Positions 63,289 to 64,000 of a stretch of DNA of 64,000 nucleotides are shown here, in pieces. The position numbers and the translations under genes were made by a program. The notes beneath the pieces are model-generated. The model was not told where the DNA came from, made no database searches, and saw only the letters and a program-made list of their open reading frames with translations. Source of the DNA: an uncultured Sulfitobacter sp. (GTDB lineage Bacteria > Pseudomonadota > Alphaproteobacteria > Rhodobacterales > Rhodobacteraceae); the NCBI GenBank assembly GCA_947502265.1, contig CANMZB010000002.1, positions 1-64,000 on the forward strand, written 5' to 3'. Within the stretch, counting starts at the first letter, position 1; every line of letters begins with the position of its first letter.

Positions 63289-64000
63289 GCCGCCGGTCCC
63301 CCATCGACCGTCGCGCGCTGTTTGCCAGCGGTGCCGCTGCTGCCTTGCTTGCCGCTGCGGGTGTTCGTGCGGGGCCGCTGCCGGTGCGGGGGGGCAAGCT
63401 GCGGCTGGCCGTTTCGGGGGCGCAGCGCAGTGATAGCTGGCGGGCGGGCGACGGATTGTTCATGCAGGTTGCGCGGCAGGGGTTGGTGTATGAGGCGCTC
63501 ACCGAAGTGGCCGCCAATGGCACTTTGCGCGGCGAGCTTGCGAGCGCGTGGAAGTCGACGCCCGATGCGCGGGTGTGGGAGTTCGAGCTGCGCAAAGATG
63601 TGCGTTTCCATGATGGTACGCCGTTTACCGCGCGTGATGTGGTGGCCAGCCTGTCGCTGGATGGCGTGATCACGGCGCTGGGCGCGCACCGCTTGCGTAT
63701 TGTTCTTGATACGCCCGATGCCTCGCTTCCCTTCACGCTTGGCGCAACGCCCCATGTGATCCGCCCCGCTCATGCGCCGGACGCGGGGATTGGTACGGGG
63801 CTTTACCGCGTGACGCATTTCGCCGCCGGTCAGCAGCTTTTGACCGAGCGTGTCGCGCAGCATGCAAAGGACGGGCAGGCCGGATGGTTTGACCGGGTCG
63901 AGCTGGTGTCGATTCCCTCCGAGGCGGTGCGCGCGCAGGCGCTGGCCGAGTATCTGGTGGACGGGGCCGACCTTGACGATCCTTCGGCGCTGCGCGGATT
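63285..64000 (+). CDS. ABC transporter substrate-binding protein, family 5 (truncated by the window end)
   Basis: Open to the window edge with no stop, 238 complete codons visible. The N-terminus DRRALFASGAAAALLAAAG looks like a Tat-type or Sec signal (the arginine pair is followed by ALFASG). The mature part has LVYEALTEVAANGTLRGELA, WEFELRKDVRFHDGTPFTAR and DVVASLSLD, the pattern of peptide/nickel-type solute-binding proteins. The first residue of the gene overlaps the pip stop. No permease genes are visible within the window. Confidence 0.85.
   Translation, partial: MSRRSPIDRRALFASGAAAALLAAAGVRAGPLPVRGGKLRLAVSGAQRSDSWRAGDGLFMQVARQGLVYEALTEVAANGTLRGELASAWKSTPDARVWEFELRKDVRFHDGTPFTARDVVASLSLDGVITALGAHRLRIVLDTPDASLPFTLGATPHVIRPAHAPDAGIGTGLYRVTHFAAGQQLLTERVAQHAKDGQAGWFDRVELVSIPSEAVRAQALAEYLVDGADLDDPSALRG

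Noticed and set aside
1-64000. CRISPR arrays, tRNA or rRNA genes, insertion sequences, prophage
   Set aside because: No repeat-spacer pattern, no tRNA cloverleaf or CCA end noticed, no transposase or integrase motifs in any translated frame. A tRNAscan or Infernal run would be decisive for small RNAs.

Overview
The window reads as one continuous, gene-dense piece of an alphaproteobacterial chromosome, most likely Rhodobacterales (marine Roseobacter group, Sulfitobacter-like). This is inferred from gene order (maf-aroE-coaE-dnaQ-secB next to a replication origin, then rho-mnmE-mnmG-rsmG-parA-parB), from the protein style (AddAB instead of RecBCD, HemJ, AmgK/MurU, a TimA-like Tim44 protein) and from the GC-rich codon use. 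No rRNA, tRNA, CRISPR array, transposase or prophage gene was seen, so this is core chromosome rather than an island.

Layout. 0-10.3 kb (+): a PAS-domain protein with an unresolved 5' end, then a tightly overlapped run tsaE-amgK-murU-addB-addA-trxA (tRNA t6A modification, cell-wall sugar salvage, double-strand-break repair, thioredoxin). 10.3-15 kb: a putative surface-glycan protein (-), the HslVU protease behind a heat-shock-like promoter, and an MFS transporter. 14.4-16.7 kb (-): Smr protein, MltA lytic transglycosylase, Tim44-like protein. 16.8-17.9 kb (+): FxsA and SecB. 17.9-20.6 kb (-): maf-aroE-coaE-dnaQ. 20.6-21.0 kb: a 406-base gene-free, AT-rich stretch with two perfect and two near-perfect DnaA boxes, the likely chromosomal origin (oriC). 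21.0-28.4 kb (+): hemJ, rho, mnmE, mnmG, rsmG, parA, parB, with two perfect 16-bp parS palindromes lying inside coding sequence (start of mnmG, start of rsmG). 28.4-30.8 kb (-): hemW, rdgB, rph. 30.9-32.6 kb (+): hrcA-grpE. 32.6-35.2 kb (-): mutS. 35.4-36.3 kb: wreck of a GT61 glycosyltransferase gene. 36.4-39.5 kb (+): maeB and a PfkB kinase. 39.5-45 kb: exported MsrA, a sulfotransferase-like protein, SCP2 protein, argG, ilvA, an SDR. 45-46.7 kb: a divergent Hpt / response-regulator-phosphatase pair. 46.7-50 kb: two Nudix enzymes, Hsp33, CCA-adding enzyme. 50-55 kb (+): two overlapping ABC exporter half-transporters and an RNA methyltransferase. 55-57.3 kb: two L,D-transpeptidase-type proteins, a CAP-domain lipoprotein and a 60-residue exported membrane protein. 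57.3-64 kb: ferrochelatase, a methyltransferase, the comF-grx-nitrilase-marR run, ubiG, a proline iminopeptidase and the start of a solute-binding protein cut by the window end.

How it fits together. Genes flip direction at oriC (maf-dnaQ leftward, hemJ-parB rightward), as expected for co-directional replication and transcription. The ParABS centromere sits about 3.2-5.1 kb from the origin boundary, and the ParB-bound sites are inside the same gene run that encodes ParA and ParB, so ParB loading could feed back on its own expression. The mnmE-rsmG part is clearly less GC-rich than the rest. Other themes are proteostasis (hslVU, hrcA-grpE, hslO, secB, trxA), peptidoglycan handling (amgK-murU, mltA, two L,D-transpeptidase-type proteins) and haem synthesis (hemJ, hemW, hemH).

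I found no wholly new system that I can defend. The strongest second-look items are the oriC, the parS/start-codon overlap, the low-GC tract, the Hpt/phosphatase pair, the LDT/CAP/small-protein cluster and the decayed GT61 gene.
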